Shown in pieces: positions 18,904-28,409 of a stretch of DNA of 64,000 nt. The first letter of the stretch is position 1; each line of letters opens with the position of its first letter. Below the pieces are notes generated by a model. That model ran no database searches and had not been told where the DNA came from. It saw nothing but the letters and a program-made list of their open reading frames with translations. Source of the DNA: Parasphaerochaeta coccoides DSM 17374 (GTDB lineage Bacteria; Spirochaetota; Spirochaetia; Sphaerochaetales; Sphaerochaetaceae); assembly GCF_000208385.1 (NCBI RefSeq), contig NC_015436.1, positions 1,240,001 to 1,304,000 on the forward strand, given 5' to 3'. The translations under genes were made by a program, and so were the position numbers.

Positions 18904-18977
18904 GTTCCGGTAGCTCAGCAGGATAGAGCGGCTGCCTCCTAAGCAGCAGGTCATGCGTTCGAATCGCATCCGGGACA
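18904..18977 (+). tRNA. tRNA-Arg (anticodon CCU)
   Basis: A complete cloverleaf. Acceptor GTTCCGG pairs with CCGGGAC and the discriminator is A. D arm GCTC/GAGC. Anticodon stem GCTGC/GCAGC with loop CTCCTAA, anticodon CCT. T arm ATGCG-TTCGAAT-CGCAT. CCA is not encoded. It reads the AGG codon. Confidence 0.95.
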
Positions 18978-19056
18978 TCATACCCTCTCTCTTGCATTTC
19001 CTGCCGTGCATCCGTACTGTATACATGACACATATGATACGACACGGAGGAAATCC

Positions 19057-19779
19057 ATGAATCCAATCATACGACAACTCAAGGCGCATCGCACTTTCAG
19101 AGACTTTGACCCTTCATTCACCGTGAGTGACGAGCAGCTACAGTCCATCCTTGACGCAACATGCCAAGCACCATCATCGATGAACGGACAGCACTATAGC
19201 ATCATTGTCGTCGATGATTCCGAAAAGAAACAGAGACTTGCGGAACTCATTCCTTCAAACGCCAAACACATCATTGCTTCATCCGTGTTCCTGCTGTTCG
19301 TCGCTGACTTGCGGAGGATGCATCGCGTCTGCGAACATTACGGTACTGAGTTCGTCCCTGTCGGAAAACCGGAACCACTTCTCATTTCAACGATAGACAC
19401 AGCCCTTGCCGTGGAAAACGCCGTAGTTGCTGTCGAGAGCCTTGGACTGGGAAGTGTCATTGTCGGCAGCATCAGGAGTGTCGGGGACAAAATCATCACA
19501 ATGTTCAACATGCCGGAATACACACTGCCACTCCTTGGCTTGAGCATAGGGAAGCCTGCGGTGGAAATGCGTGTCAAGCCACGCCTGCCCAAAGACACAG
19601 TCGTCCATCGTAACGCATGGAAGGAATTTGACTACCGCTTCATTGAGGAATATGACGGGACGATGGAAAAATTCGCCGAAGCGCGTGAAACAAAATTATG
19701 GTCAATTAAGTTCCGCGATTACTATTCCCAAGAGTCCTCTCCTGTCACGCGCACGGTACTGGAAAAGCAGAAAATCTGA
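19057..19779 (+). CDS. Nitroreductase family FMN oxidoreductase (NfsA/NfrA-like)
   Basis: The 240-residue protein has the family's N-terminal R-T-F-R-D-F and the FMN-contacting ATCQAPSSMNGQHYS. Mid-protein it has DTALAVENAVVAVESLGLGSVIVG, and the basic C-terminal extension typical of the NfsA/NfrA branch. It reduces nitro compounds, flavins or quinones with NAD(P)H in the cytosol; the real substrate is not evident. The start at 19057 is chosen for GGAGG 7-8 bases upstream. It lies just downstream of tRNA-Arg and ends in a clear terminator. Confidence 0.88.
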   Translation: MNPIIRQLKAHRTFRDFDPSFTVSDEQLQSILDATCQAPSSMNGQHYSIIVVDDSEKKQRLAELIPSNAKHIIASSVFLLFVADLRRMHRVCEHYGTEFVPVGKPEPLLISTIDTALAVENAVVAVESLGLGSVIVGSIRSVGDKIITMFNMPEYTLPLLGLSIGKPAVEMRVKPRLPKDTVVHRNAWKEFDYRFIEEYDGTMEKFAEARETKLWSIKFRDYYSQESSPVTRTVLEKQKI

Positions 19780-19813
19780 AACCCGAAGAATCAGGGATAA
19801 GCCATAAGGAACA

Positions 19814-19857
19814 GGGGATGTTGCAAAGTCAGCTTGCGACATCCCCATCGTTTTTTT
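19814..19857 (+). terminator. Rho-independent terminator after the nitroreductase
   Basis: A 13-bp stem (GGGGATGTTGCAA / TTGCGACATCCCC, one G-T pair) with a 7-base loop is followed by ATCG and seven T residues. Confidence 0.9.
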
Positions 19858-19908
19858 CGCTTTTCTCCGTAGCATCCTTGCGTGCGGAACTTGCAGGGCT
19901 TACAGCTC

Positions 19909-21138
19909 TTACAGAATCAGAATCATGCCAAGAACACCCATGGCCGCAATGCCCGCTACAACAGCAACTATGCGAAAGCGATGGCGGCGACGGCTTTTCA
20001 GTACATCGGATATAGTCCGAATCCGCACGGCTGTAGCATCGACGTGCTTGTGCTTTGCCGCCGGTTCATCCATCACGACCTCCTTGTCCTTCGGGTTCAT
20101 GGTGACAGCCGGAGAACTAGCCGCGAGCATTGGAAGAACCGGAGCGGCAGCAGTAGAGGATGGCGCGGAAATAGGCGCAGGCGTGCGGACATCCATTGAC
20201 CCAGGCACGGGAGCGGTATTCGTCTCAATCTGTCCAGTAGTTTTTCTTTTCTCATAACAGACCTGGCAGATTACCATGCCGCTGCCTTCGTCCGGCGTAT
20301 CATAATAGCTTTCACCGCAATCCGGACAGACATAACATCTCAACAACGCACCCTCTCCGTCAAACTTGCAGACCTCCATTTTCCGTTCCAGTGAAGCATC
20401 CGCCGTCCGACCAATGAGCCGGGCGAAAAAACTGAGTTTCTGGACAGGTGACTGATCTTTTTCATCAAGAGGCATCTCGGCAAGCTGGACGATACGTTCA
20501 CTCAACCCTCTGTCCTGTGTAATCAAGAGCAAAGATTCGTGGGCGCGTTTCGCTGAAAACAGAGAAACAAGATGATCGTCGGCAATCCCTGTCGAACCTG
20601 TATCCTGTATCCGGACGACTCCCATGCGGGCAAGATGCCGTATAAGTTCAGGACGCACCAGAGCCCTGATTCTCACCTCGCGGTCCTTGGCGGGGTTGTC
20701 CTTGAGCCCGTGAAGCTCTTCCATCGTCTTTTCCAGGATGACAAGTCTTTTCTTGCGCCGTCTGAGCATGGGATAGGCATCCGCCACGAACCGGAGGAAC
20801 AAGTCCTCATGGATGATTGGTGCGGTATCCACGAATATCTCATCAAAGCCACGCAGTTGGCTGTCAAGCAGTTCCGCCTTGGCTTTGTCGGTCGAAGCGT
20901 ATACGGTGAAACGCCCCAACCGGCAGGAAAAAATCTCTCGGTACAAAGGAAGCAGCGCTTCCTGCACATCCTGTTCAGGAGAGATGCCACAGCCCCGGAA
21001 GGTCTTCATCACATCATTGGCAGATATGGAAAATTCCTTCGCGAGCAAAGCAATCACATCCTGGGAAGTACGAACAGAAGAACGACCGGGAGTCCGTCTG
21101 GCTTGGTTGCCAGGACGTTTTGCTGGACGTGTGTCCAT
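19909..21138 (-). CDS. PIN-like nuclease domain, zinc ribbon and C-terminal membrane anchor
   Basis: A 409-residue protein of unusual build. Residues ~100-215 resemble a PIN domain with the expected acidic residues: D104 (IFVDTAPII), E140/E141 (EKTMEELHG), D187/D188 (ADDHLVSLF) and D209 (LITQDRG). PIN domains are metal-dependent ribonucleases. A zinc ribbon follows, C271-x2-C274 and C291-x2-C294 (VCPDCGESYYD, ICQVCYEK). Then come a proline/alanine-rich linker and a single C-terminal hydrophobic helix after a basic stretch (RRRHRFRIVAVVAG...), so the enzyme would be tail-anchored facing the cytosol. The start is set by GGGAGGAG before the ATG. The domain assignment is mine from motifs; function is unknown. 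Confidence 0.75.
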   Translation of the reverse strand: MDTRPAKRPGNQARRTPGRSSVRTSQDVIALLAKEFSISANDVMKTFRGCGISPEQDVQEALLPLYREIFSCRLGRFTVYASTDKAKAELLDSQLRGFDEIFVDTAPIIHEDLFLRFVADAYPMLRRRKKRLVILEKTMEELHGLKDNPAKDREVRIRALVRPELIRHLARMGVVRIQDTGSTGIADDHLVSLFSAKRAHESLLLITQDRGLSERIVQLAEMPLDEKDQSPVQKLSFFARLIGRTADASLERKMEVCKFDGEGALLRCYVCPDCGESYYDTPDEGSGMVICQVCYEKRKTTGQIETNTAPVPGSMDVRTPAPISAPSSTAAAPVLPMLAASSPAVTMNPKDKEVVMDEPAAKHKHVDATAVRIRTISDVLKSRRRHRFRIVAVVAGIAAMGVLGMILIL

Positions 21139-21326
21139 ATACTCCTCCCATCACGCCGGGAACGATATACATGCGTCTCCAGCGGATTCATTCATCAATT
21201 TCATTCATCACTCATCACTGGAAACCAAGCCTCCGGCTTCATTCCCTCTCCATGCGGCTGAGTACAGCCATACTCATGTTGTCCGCCATGCTTCCATTCA
21301 GATACAACGTCAGATACACAAACATT

Positions 21327-23918
21327 TCACGCTTTCGTATCCACAATGGCACGCGCCTGGTCCTCCGTCAAGGTCTTGGCCGCCGCCTCATCCTTCTTCA
21401 TGGATGCTTCAGGCAACTGATAATTCTTCTTGCCATGCTTCAAGTAGTATCCGTACCGTCCGACATGGATGGCCAGAGCTTCTCCTTTGTAATCTCCAAA
21501 GGAAAGAACCAGTGTCTTGTCCGCGCCTCCAATCTTTCCGCCCCGACCTGAACCGGCGCGTCGGCCTGCGGACTTCGGCTGGGCAAGAAGTGCCAGAGCT
21601 TCCTCCAGCGTCACAGTGAACACACTGGTCTCGCCTCCCCTCAAGGAACGGAACTCTCCTCCTCTGGTCACATACGGGCCGAACTTGCCGATACCGGCGG
21701 AAACCGGCACGGAGGTCGCAGGATCACTGCCCAGTTCACGGGGAAGTGCCAGATAGCGGAGAGCTGTCTCCAAGGACTGTCCATCCTCTCCTTTTGGGAC
21801 GGAAGATGTCCGCGGCCTTTCCTTGGAACCTTCGACTCTCTCTCCCAGCTGCCAGAAATCCCCATTGCGGCCAGAAATGAGGAACACTGTCTTGCCAGTC
21901 CGAGGATCCGTCCCTATACCGCCGTCGTTGCCATCCTTACGGATTTTCCAATCCTTCTCCAACAGCTCCTCAAGCATCTCCTTGGTCACATCTGCTGGTA
22001 TCCACGCACGGGGAAGGGACACATAGACATTTCCATTGTCATCAGACTGTGAGATAATGTACGGCCCGTAAGGACCGATGAAGATGTCCGGCTCTCCGGT
22101 GAGCTGGGGCAAATCAATCTTCTTGGCATCAGGCGCAACAATTTCCTGCATTTTCTCAGCGACTATGGCTTCAAGCCCTTGCGGGCCACTGGCAAAACGG
22201 GTAAGGAAGTCAATTTCATCAATCTTGCCCGCGGCAATGCCGTCAAGGTCTTCTTCCATCCCGCTGGTGAAGCTGTAATCCACATATCGGTCAAAATGCT
22301 TCTCAAGCAACTGTACCACGCTGAAACCTACGAAGGTCGGAACCAGCGCGGAACCGTCCTTTTGCACATAGGATCTGTCGAACAGCTTGTCAATGATGGT
22401 CGCATACGTTGACGGGCGTCCAATCCCCATCTTTTCCAGCTGTTGAACCAAAGAGGCTTCCGTGAACCGGGCAGGAGCCTTGGTTTCATGAGATACTGCC
22501 TCAAGGGTTTCCAAATCGAGCTTCTGCCCTTCCTTCAATACCGGCAGGAAACTCTCCTTGTCTTCAAGCGCGGCTTCCGGGTCATCGCTGCCCTCCACAT
22601 AGACGCGGATAAAGCCGGGGAACAGTATCTGTGTCCCCGTAGCGACAAAACGGGCGGATACCCCGTCTGCCTGCGCATTAATCCGCACGGAGGTCAAGCT
22701 TTTACGGGCTTCGGCCATCTGGCTGGCCAGCGTCCGTTTCCAAATCATCTCGTACAGTGCCTTGTCCTTGCCGTGGAGTCCTGATTCATCAGGCTTGATG
22801 AAAACATCTCCCGCAGGACGTATGGCTTCGTGGGCTTCCTGGGCGGAAGCACTCTTGGCCGCATACTGGCGGGGAGCATCGGAAAGAAAAGCATTGCCAT
22901 ACAGCTCATCTACGCTCTTACGGGCAGCCTCAATACCGTCCTGGCTCAAGGACGGGGAGTCAGTACGCATGTAGGTGATGAACCCGTTTTCATAGAGTTT
23001 CTGGGCAATCGTCATGGTCTGCTTTGCGCTGAGATGAAGTTTGCGGTTGCCTTCCTGCTGGAGCGTACTGGTAATGAAAGGAGGCGCAGGTCGGCTGGTC
23101 ACCGGCTTCTCCACCACTTCGGCCACCGTCCATTCCGCGGAACGGAGTTTTTCAGTCACATCGCGGGCAGTGTCAGCGTCAAGAAGGATTGGAGCGTCAG
23201 CCTTCCCTTCCTTGAGGAACGCTCCGGTGGTAGGATTAAAGTCCTTGCTGCCCGCCACTCGCCTGCCCTCAAGGGCTTCCAGCTTGGCGGTGAAAGCCGG
23301 AGACGCGGAGTACAAGGTCGCCTTTGCATCCCAATACGTGCTGGAGACGAACTGGATGCGTTCCCTTTCCCTCTCGACAATCAGGCGCAAACCAGGAGAC
23401 TGAACCCGTCCGGCGGACAACTTCTTGTTGGAAAGTTTCTTCCAGAGGACAGGCGATAGTTCGAAACCGAACAAACGGTCCAGCTTGCGCCGGGCTTCCT
23501 GGGCATGAACCAGATACATGTCCAGCTTCCGTCCGGTATCCAGGGAATTCAGGATTGCCCTTTTCGTGATTTCATGGAACACCATCCGCTGATAAGGTAT
23601 GGATGGTTTGAGCAACTCAAGCAGATGCCAGGAAATACTCTCGCCTTCACGATCCTCGTCAGTGGCAAGCAGGAGACGGTCTACAGACTTTAAATCAGCC
23701 TTTAACGTCTTAATCAGTGTACCCTTGCCCGAAACCACCTCATATTCAGCCTTGAAGCCCTTCTTCACATCTATTCCCAGCCGATCGGACGGCAGATCCC
23801 TGACATGTCCATTGCTCGCCACCACGGTATAATTGCCCGGCAGGAATTTCTTGATGGTCCTGGCTTTTGTCGGAGATTCGACGATGATCAGTACTTTCTC
23901 ATTTTTCTGGGAATCCAT
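21327..23918 (-). CDS. topA: DNA topoisomerase I (type IA)
   Basis: This 863-residue enzyme relaxes negative supercoils by cutting and rejoining one strand. The TOPRIM domain is at the N-terminus (LIIVESPTKARTIKKFL, ATDEDREGE). The catalytic tyrosine is Y316 in NGFITYMRTDSPSLS. The C-terminal part has repeated TopoI C-terminal modules (FIGPYGPYI, IGKFGPYVTRGG, VGRYGYYLKHGKKNYQLP) and no four-cysteine zinc fingers, unlike E. coli TopA. TTTGGAG precedes the ATG by 7 bases, and a strong promoter lies 41 bases upstream. Confidence 0.95.
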   Translation of the reverse strand: MDSQKNEKVLIIVESPTKARTIKKFLPGNYTVVASNGHVRDLPSDRLGIDVKKGFKAEYEVVSGKGTLIKTLKADLKSVDRLLLATDEDREGESISWHLLELLKPSIPYQRMVFHEITKRAILNSLDTGRKLDMYLVHAQEARRKLDRLFGFELSPVLWKKLSNKKLSAGRVQSPGLRLIVERERERIQFVSSTYWDAKATLYSASPAFTAKLEALEGRRVAGSKDFNPTTGAFLKEGKADAPILLDADTARDVTEKLRSAEWTVAEVVEKPVTSRPAPPFITSTLQQEGNRKLHLSAKQTMTIAQKLYENGFITYMRTDSPSLSQDGIEAARKSVDELYGNAFLSDAPRQYAAKSASAQEAHEAIRPAGDVFIKPDESGLHGKDKALYEMIWKRTLASQMAEARKSLTSVRINAQADGVSARFVATGTQILFPGFIRVYVEGSDDPEAALEDKESFLPVLKEGQKLDLETLEAVSHETKAPARFTEASLVQQLEKMGIGRPSTYATIIDKLFDRSYVQKDGSALVPTFVGFSVVQLLEKHFDRYVDYSFTSGMEEDLDGIAAGKIDEIDFLTRFASGPQGLEAIVAEKMQEIVAPDAKKIDLPQLTGEPDIFIGPYGPYIISQSDDNGNVYVSLPRAWIPADVTKEMLEELLEKDWKIRKDGNDGGIGTDPRTGKTVFLISGRNGDFWQLGERVEGSKERPRTSSVPKGEDGQSLETALRYLALPRELGSDPATSVPVSAGIGKFGPYVTRGGEFRSLRGGETSVFTVTLEEALALLAQPKSAGRRAGSGRGGKIGGADKTLVLSFGDYKGEALAIHVGRYGYYLKHGKKNYQLPEASMKKDEAAAKTLTEDQARAIVDTKA

Positions 23919-23959
23919 TCACACACTCCAAAGGCTGAAAGTTCGCTCAGCTCGATGTT

Positions 23960-23988
23960 GTTATAAAAGCCTCAGTAAATTTTGTCAA
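23960..23988 (-). promoter_or_regulatory. Sigma-70 promoter of topA
   Basis: Minus strand: TTGACA (23988-23983), 17-base spacer, TATAAC (23965-23960). Perfect -35, five of six at -10. Confidence 0.8.
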
Positions 23989-24028
23989 TCTTTGACCAAA
24001 ACATATCATATGAATAAAAGGAGTATTC

Positions 24029-24110
24029 CGGCAAGCATCGGGCAAGCATCGCTTCCCCATGATTGCGCCATGGTTAACGCCATGGTTGGAGCTATGGTTA
24101 ACGCCATCGC
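24029..24110 (+). repeat. Short direct repeats upstream of the lipoprotein gene
   Basis: GCAAGCATCG occurs twice in tandem (around 24031-24051). An ATGGTTAACGCCAT block then occurs twice (around 24070-24106) with a partial copy between. It could be translated as a short V-N-A-M-V peptide, but no start signal supports that. Confidence 0.4.
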
Positions 24111-24184
24111 CGTCAATCCCGGTTGCCAATTGCCTCCGATACTGGTATTTTGAATCTGTCATTTACGGATGCGAGGAGTTTGCC

Positions 24185-24910
24185 ATGAGATACACGACGC
24201 ACAGGTTGGCCATTCCCCTGATTCTGCTCACCTTCTTTCTTTCTGGTTGCGTCCTGGCCGAAAGCATGACTCTTTCATCATCACGCGGCGGTTCGTCTTC
24301 CGCCACGCTAGACGCTTATCCTTTCTTCATTGATGTGCTGGAAGATTTCTCAACGTTCACCGCCGAGCCTTCCGATGATTCCATCCTGGACGTAATCGTG
24401 CGGGACTTCGTCACCGGCCTTGTGAACAGCCAGAAGGCACTGGGAATAAACACGCGGAAAACAGGCCGGAACTCATATGTCATCGACTTCACGTTCCAGG
24501 ATTTCAATGCACTGTTCAATGCGTTGGCTGGAAACCAGGAAGGCCGTGTCCTTTCCCTGAACGCGACGGGAAACAGGACGACCCTGGCACTGGACATATC
24601 CCTTGACACCTATGACGAGCTTTCGCGCATCATCCCCTTCTTGACTGATCCGGGCTTTGAAGTCTACGGGCCTTTGTACAACCAGGACATGAGCGCGGAC
24701 GAATATCTTGAGATGATCGGCTATATCCTGGGAGAAGACGGACCGAAAGCAATAACCGACTCCCGCATCTCGCTGCGCTTCACCACGCCGGCGCCTATCG
24801 TATCTTCCCAAGGGGTCAGAATCATCTCATCTTCCGTATGCGAATTCAGCTTTCCCCTCATTGATTTCCTTCTGTTGCACTCCCCGCTCACATTCTCCGT
24901 CACGTGGTAG
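24185..24910 (+). CDS. Putative lipoprotein of unknown function
   Basis: The 241-residue product has a lipoprotein signal (basic start MRYTTHR, hydrophobic core, TFFLSGC). The start is chosen for GAGGAG about 9 bases upstream; the frame is open further but without a site. The mature part is acidic and shows no motif I recognise. Two short segments (VIDFTFQDFNALFNAL, TYDELSRIIPFL) look helical and amphipathic. It is convergent with ychF. Confidence 0.75.
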   Translation: MRYTTHRLAIPLILLTFFLSGCVLAESMTLSSSRGGSSSATLDAYPFFIDVLEDFSTFTAEPSDDSILDVIVRDFVTGLVNSQKALGINTRKTGRNSYVIDFTFQDFNALFNALAGNQEGRVLSLNATGNRTTLALDISLDTYDELSRIIPFLTDPGFEVYGPLYNQDMSADEYLEMIGYILGEDGPKAITDSRISLRFTTPAPIVSSQGVRIISSSVCEFSFPLIDFLLLHSPLTFSVTW

Positions 24911-24956
24911 TCTTCCCGACAGTTTCTAGTCTTTCAGACAATCTTCCAGTTTTCAC

Positions 24957-26051
24957 CTAGACATTGAACCGGAAATGCATGATGTCACCATCTTGCACGA
25001 CATATTCCTTTCCTTCAACCCGTAGCTTCCCCGCTTCCTTGACTTTGGCTTCACTGCCCATTTCAAAGAGTGTGTTGCAGTTGTATACCTCTGCCCTGAT
25101 GAAGCCTCTTTCAAAATCAGTGTGGATGACGCCCGCAGCCTTTGGCGCGGTATCCCCCTGACGAATCGTCCAAGCCCTGTCTTCGTCGCTCCCTGCCGTG
25201 AAGAAGGTGCGCAGGCCAAGGGTCTTGTACGCTGTACGTATCAACTGGTTCAGGCCGGATTCTTCCAGTCCGGAGGCCTCAAGGAACTCCTTGCGGTCTT
25301 CGGCGCTCTCCATGGCGGATATCTCGCTCTCCAGCTTCCCACTGATTACAACGACCTGGGAACGGTCGGCGGAGGCAATCTTCCTCACGACCTTCACAAA
25401 CTCATTGTCCTCGGAAATAGAGTTTTCATCGACATTGCAGACATAGATGACAGGTTTCATGGTGATGAGATGAAAGTCCCTGACGACATCTTTATCTTCA
25501 TCTTCAAGAATCAGGCCGCGCGCCGGATGGCCTTCGGCAAGCTCGGCTTTCAGCTTCTCAAGGAGAGGAACTTCCCGCGCCGCGTCCTTGTTTGTCCGTA
25601 CCAGCTTCATCTGCTTGGCAAGCCGTTTCTCCACGGTTTCCAGATCCGCAAGAGCAAGCTCAATGTTGATTGTCTCAATGTCTCCGGCAGGATCAATCTT
25701 ATTGTTGACGTGGATGATATCCGGATCTTCAAAACAACGCACCACATGCGCAAGGATGCCTACCTCTCTGATTGAGGCAAGGAACTGGTTGCCCAGCCCT
25801 TCTCCTTTGGAAGCTCCCGCGACCAGTCCGGCGATATCGACAAACTCGACCACAGCGGGCACGACTTTCTTGGGAGGAATCAATTCCACAATCTTGTCCA
25901 AACGGGCGTCCGGCACTGTGACGATGCCGACATTGGGCTTTATCGTACAGAACGGATAATTCGCGGCTTCCGCGGGAGCTGATGTGACGGCGGAGAAAAT
26001 AGTTGACTTGCCGACATTGGGAAGTCCGACGATACCACAATTCAATGCCAT
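24957..26051 (-). CDS. ychF: YchF/OLA1-type ATPase-GTPase
   Basis: A universally conserved P-loop protein of 364 residues that binds ribosomes and hydrolyses ATP. It has G1 GLPNVGKSTIFSAVT, G3 DIAGLVAGASKGEGLGNQFL and the YchF-type NVDENS in place of NKxD. The C-terminal TGS domain carries the conserved ERGFIRAEVY and GKEYVVQDGDIMHFRFNV end. The start at 26051 has AAGAGG upstream and gives the standard MALNCGIVGLPNVGK beginning. Confidence 0.95.
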   Translation of the reverse strand: MALNCGIVGLPNVGKSTIFSAVTSAPAEAANYPFCTIKPNVGIVTVPDARLDKIVELIPPKKVVPAVVEFVDIAGLVAGASKGEGLGNQFLASIREVGILAHVVRCFEDPDIIHVNNKIDPAGDIETINIELALADLETVEKRLAKQMKLVRTNKDAAREVPLLEKLKAELAEGHPARGLILEDEDKDVVRDFHLITMKPVIYVCNVDENSISEDNEFVKVVRKIASADRSQVVVISGKLESEISAMESAEDRKEFLEASGLEESGLNQLIRTAYKTLGLRTFFTAGSDEDRAWTIRQGDTAPKAAGVIHTDFERGFIRAEVYNCNTLFEMGSEAKVKEAGKLRVEGKEYVVQDGDIMHFRFNV

Positions 26052-26153
26052 GGCGTACCTCTTGGATTCACGTTGGATGCAATGGAAAAGCGGGATGCGG
26101 ATGAGAAACAACCACTTGCTTTTCTCTTGGACGGCAGTATATCATATACTAGC

Positions 26154-27506
26154 ATGCGGGGAAACAACCCTGGGCAAAGGATGCCCTGTACGAAGAAACG
26201 ACTCGATGACCAAGATTTTTTCCCTTCTCACGACTCCCGTCTTCATGATACTGAAGAAGACTCTCTTTCTGTATTCCTGGTAGGTCTCCGTACACCGGAT
26301 GAATCCGTCCCTCGCGCACAACTGCGGCTACAGGAGCTGGACAGTCTGGTCAGAACCGCCGGGATGGAACCCCTCGGCGCACGCATCCTGCCTCTCCGTA
26401 CCGGGCGGGCGGCGACCCTGATCGGCAGCGGACAGGCTCTTGAGATTAAGGAACTGGCAGAATATCATGCAGCGGATGCCATTGTCTTTGACAGGGACAT
26501 CCCTCCCCGCGCCCAGAGGAATCTTGAAGATATCATTGGGCTCCCCATCCATGACAGGCAGGGCATTATCATCACCATCTTCGGCCAGAGGGCATCGACC
26601 AAGGAAGCAGTCCTCCAGGTCGAACTGGCACGGCTTCATTACGTGTTGCCCCGGCTGACAGGCTCCCGCGAAGATCTGTCACGGCAACAGGGAGGCGTCA
26701 AGGGCACGCGCGGCGGAGGCGAGGCGCAGCTGGAGCTTGACCGGCGCAGAATTTCTGACCGAATTGCCTGTTTGAAGACGGAACTCACGGCTGTCAGGAC
26801 AAGGAGAGAGCGGCAAAGGACACAGCGCAAGTCCGGGGAAATCCCCGTGGGGGCAATCGTCGGGTATACTAACAGCGGCAAGTCATCCTTGCTCAAGGCT
26901 CTTTCCGGCGCGGACATCCTGGTGGAGGACAAGCTGTTCGCCACGTTGGATCCGACGACCCGACGCATTCGTCTTCCGGAAAGCGGTGAGGTGCTTCTCT
27001 CAGATACCGTAGGTTTTGTCAGTGACCTGCCTCACCATCTTGTCGATGCTTTCCGCTCCACTCTGGAGGAGGCCACCGACGCTGACTTCCTGGTCATTGT
27101 CTGTGACGCTTCCCATCCCGACATGCTTTCCTGCTACCAGGCGACGCTGGATGTTCTCCATAACATGGGCGCAGACGGGAAGCCAACGGTGACCATGCTT
27201 AACAAGATGGATGTTCCTTTCGAGGATTTCGCCGTTGCAAAGCTGCGTGACATGATTCCCGACCTGGTGGAAACATCCATCAAAAAACGTCAGGGATTGA
27301 ACGCCCTTCTTGAAGCCATGGCAAAAGCCGCCTATGCCTCCTGCCCCCTCCGATCCTTCCTGATTCCCGCCGACCGGCATGACCTTGTTTCCCGTACCCG
27401 CCAGTCAGGACGAATTGAGACCCTGGAATATACAGATGATGGCATCCTCCTGTCAGCACGCCTGATTCCCGTCATGCTGGGTGATTTCCTGCCGTTCCAA
27501 CAGTAA
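26154..27506 (+). CDS. hflX: GTPase HflX
   Basis: A ribosome-associated GTPase that rescues or splits stalled 70S ribosomes. It has the HflX N-terminal domain (FDRDIPPRAQRNLEDI, DRQGIIITIFGQRA, TKEAVLQVELARL, GTRGGGEAQLELDRR). The G domain follows with GYTNSGKSSLLKAL, DTVGFVSDLPHHLVDAF, LNKMD and a final switch region. The start is uncertain: ATG at 26154 is only 3 bases after a TATACT -10-like box, and the next ATG at 26181 is preceded directly by AAAGG. It is divergent from ychF. Confidence 0.92.
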   Translation: MRGNNPGQRMPCTKKRLDDQDFFPSHDSRLHDTEEDSLSVFLVGLRTPDESVPRAQLRLQELDSLVRTAGMEPLGARILPLRTGRAATLIGSGQALEIKELAEYHAADAIVFDRDIPPRAQRNLEDIIGLPIHDRQGIIITIFGQRASTKEAVLQVELARLHYVLPRLTGSREDLSRQQGGVKGTRGGGEAQLELDRRRISDRIACLKTELTAVRTRRERQRTQRKSGEIPVGAIVGYTNSGKSSLLKALSGADILVEDKLFATLDPTTRRIRLPESGEVLLSDTVGFVSDLPHHLVDAFRSTLEEATDADFLVIVCDASHPDMLSCYQATLDVLHNMGADGKPTVTMLNKMDVPFEDFAVAKLRDMIPDLVETSIKKRQGLNALLEAMAKAAYASCPLRSFLIPADRHDLVSRTRQSGRIETLEYTDDGILLSARLIPVMLGDFLPFQQ

Positions 27507-27680
27507 AATGATGAGATAGACGCGCCGGACATTCATCAGCAATAAATAATTAAGTACATAATGTAGAATACTTTACTTACCTGACTGCACTTCCGTCCTT
27601 TCCCAGGAATCGAGAGAGTTTCTCAAGGATATCTTTCATGGACATTTTTTGTCTTTCGACATCCAGAGATATCTGAACTC

Positions 27681-27712
27681 AAATAAAAACCGCCATGGTT
27701 TCCCATAGCGGC
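27681..27712 (-). terminator. Rho-independent terminator for the minus-strand barrel gene
   Basis: On the minus strand: CCGCTATGG, a 4-base loop, CCATGGCGG (9-bp stem with one G-T pair), then TTTTTATTT. Confidence 0.85.
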
Positions 27713-27734
27713 AATCTTTCATGACCTGTATGGC

Positions 27735-28193
27735 TTAGAAATGATAGAGGACTCCGAGAGTTCCGCCAATATAAAAACCTGTGTCAGGAATAATCTGTAC
27801 ACCAGGAGAAACACGGAAGAAAATCTCAAGCGGAATGTCGCGGAAATCATAGTCAATACCCACGGGAACTGTTACGGCAAGACCCAGTTTCTGGCTATTG
27901 TCGTTCAATGGAATCCACGTTGCGCCAGCGAGTCCAGCGGTGACATCAAACTTCGCTCTGTCAATGTTGAAGGATGTCCAAGCATAGTTTACGCCTGCCT
28001 CAGCAGCAAGGTAACCGTTGTCAGAGAAATTCCAACCGACAGTACCGATTACATCAAAATCCTTCTGGGCATAAGAGAAAGAAACACCCGTTGCCGGATA
28101 TCCAAAGGATATACCGAGACCGAGACCTTCAGCAGCGAAAACAGGAACCACTGCCAATGCGACGAGAAGTGCGACTACAGCAATCTTCTTCAT
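27735..28193 (-). CDS. Small outer-membrane beta-barrel protein
   Basis: The 152-residue protein has a clean signal peptide (MKKIAVVALLVALAVVPVFA). Alternating hydrophobic, glycine-rich strands follow, ending in a C-terminal ..GVLYHF; a terminal phenylalanine is the classic outer-membrane assembly signal. Its size fits an eight-stranded barrel such as the small porin-like proteins described in spirochaetes. It is a single gene with its own terminator. Function unknown. Confidence 0.8.
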   Translation of the reverse strand: MKKIAVVALLVALAVVPVFAAEGLGLGISFGYPATGVSFSYAQKDFDVIGTVGWNFSDNGYLAAEAGVNYAWTSFNIDRAKFDVTAGLAGATWIPLNDNSQKLGLAVTVPVGIDYDFRDIPLEIFFRVSPGVQIIPDTGFYIGGTLGVLYHF

Positions 28194-28409
28194 TTTTTAC
28201 TCTCCTTGCGGCGCGGTAAGTTCCCACGCCCATGAAATAGTATCTTACTGGTAAGCATAATCATTTTTATACTGAAAAGTCTACAGTTAAAAATCTGGAT
28301 TCCCTGATTCCAGACCCTTTATTTTTTTCATAATAAAATCTTAAACTATGGTATAAAAAAATCTTTTCTTATATAAATGAGTGCTAAAGGTAATCGGGAG
28401 GAACTTCTC

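Noticed and set aside
18904-18977. tRNA-Arg as an integration site for an island
   Set aside because: The AT-rich gene lies on the 5' side of the tRNA, no integrase is present and no repeat of the tRNA 3' end was found nearby.
18764-19066. N-terminal extension of the nucleotidyltransferase frame
   Set aside because: It runs through the antisense strand of tRNA-Arg(CCU) and has no ribosome binding site; the domain begins after 18763.
24009-24153. Small peptide starting at 24009 with a V-N-A-M repeat
   Set aside because: No proper ribosome binding site and the repeats in DNA explain the peptide pattern.
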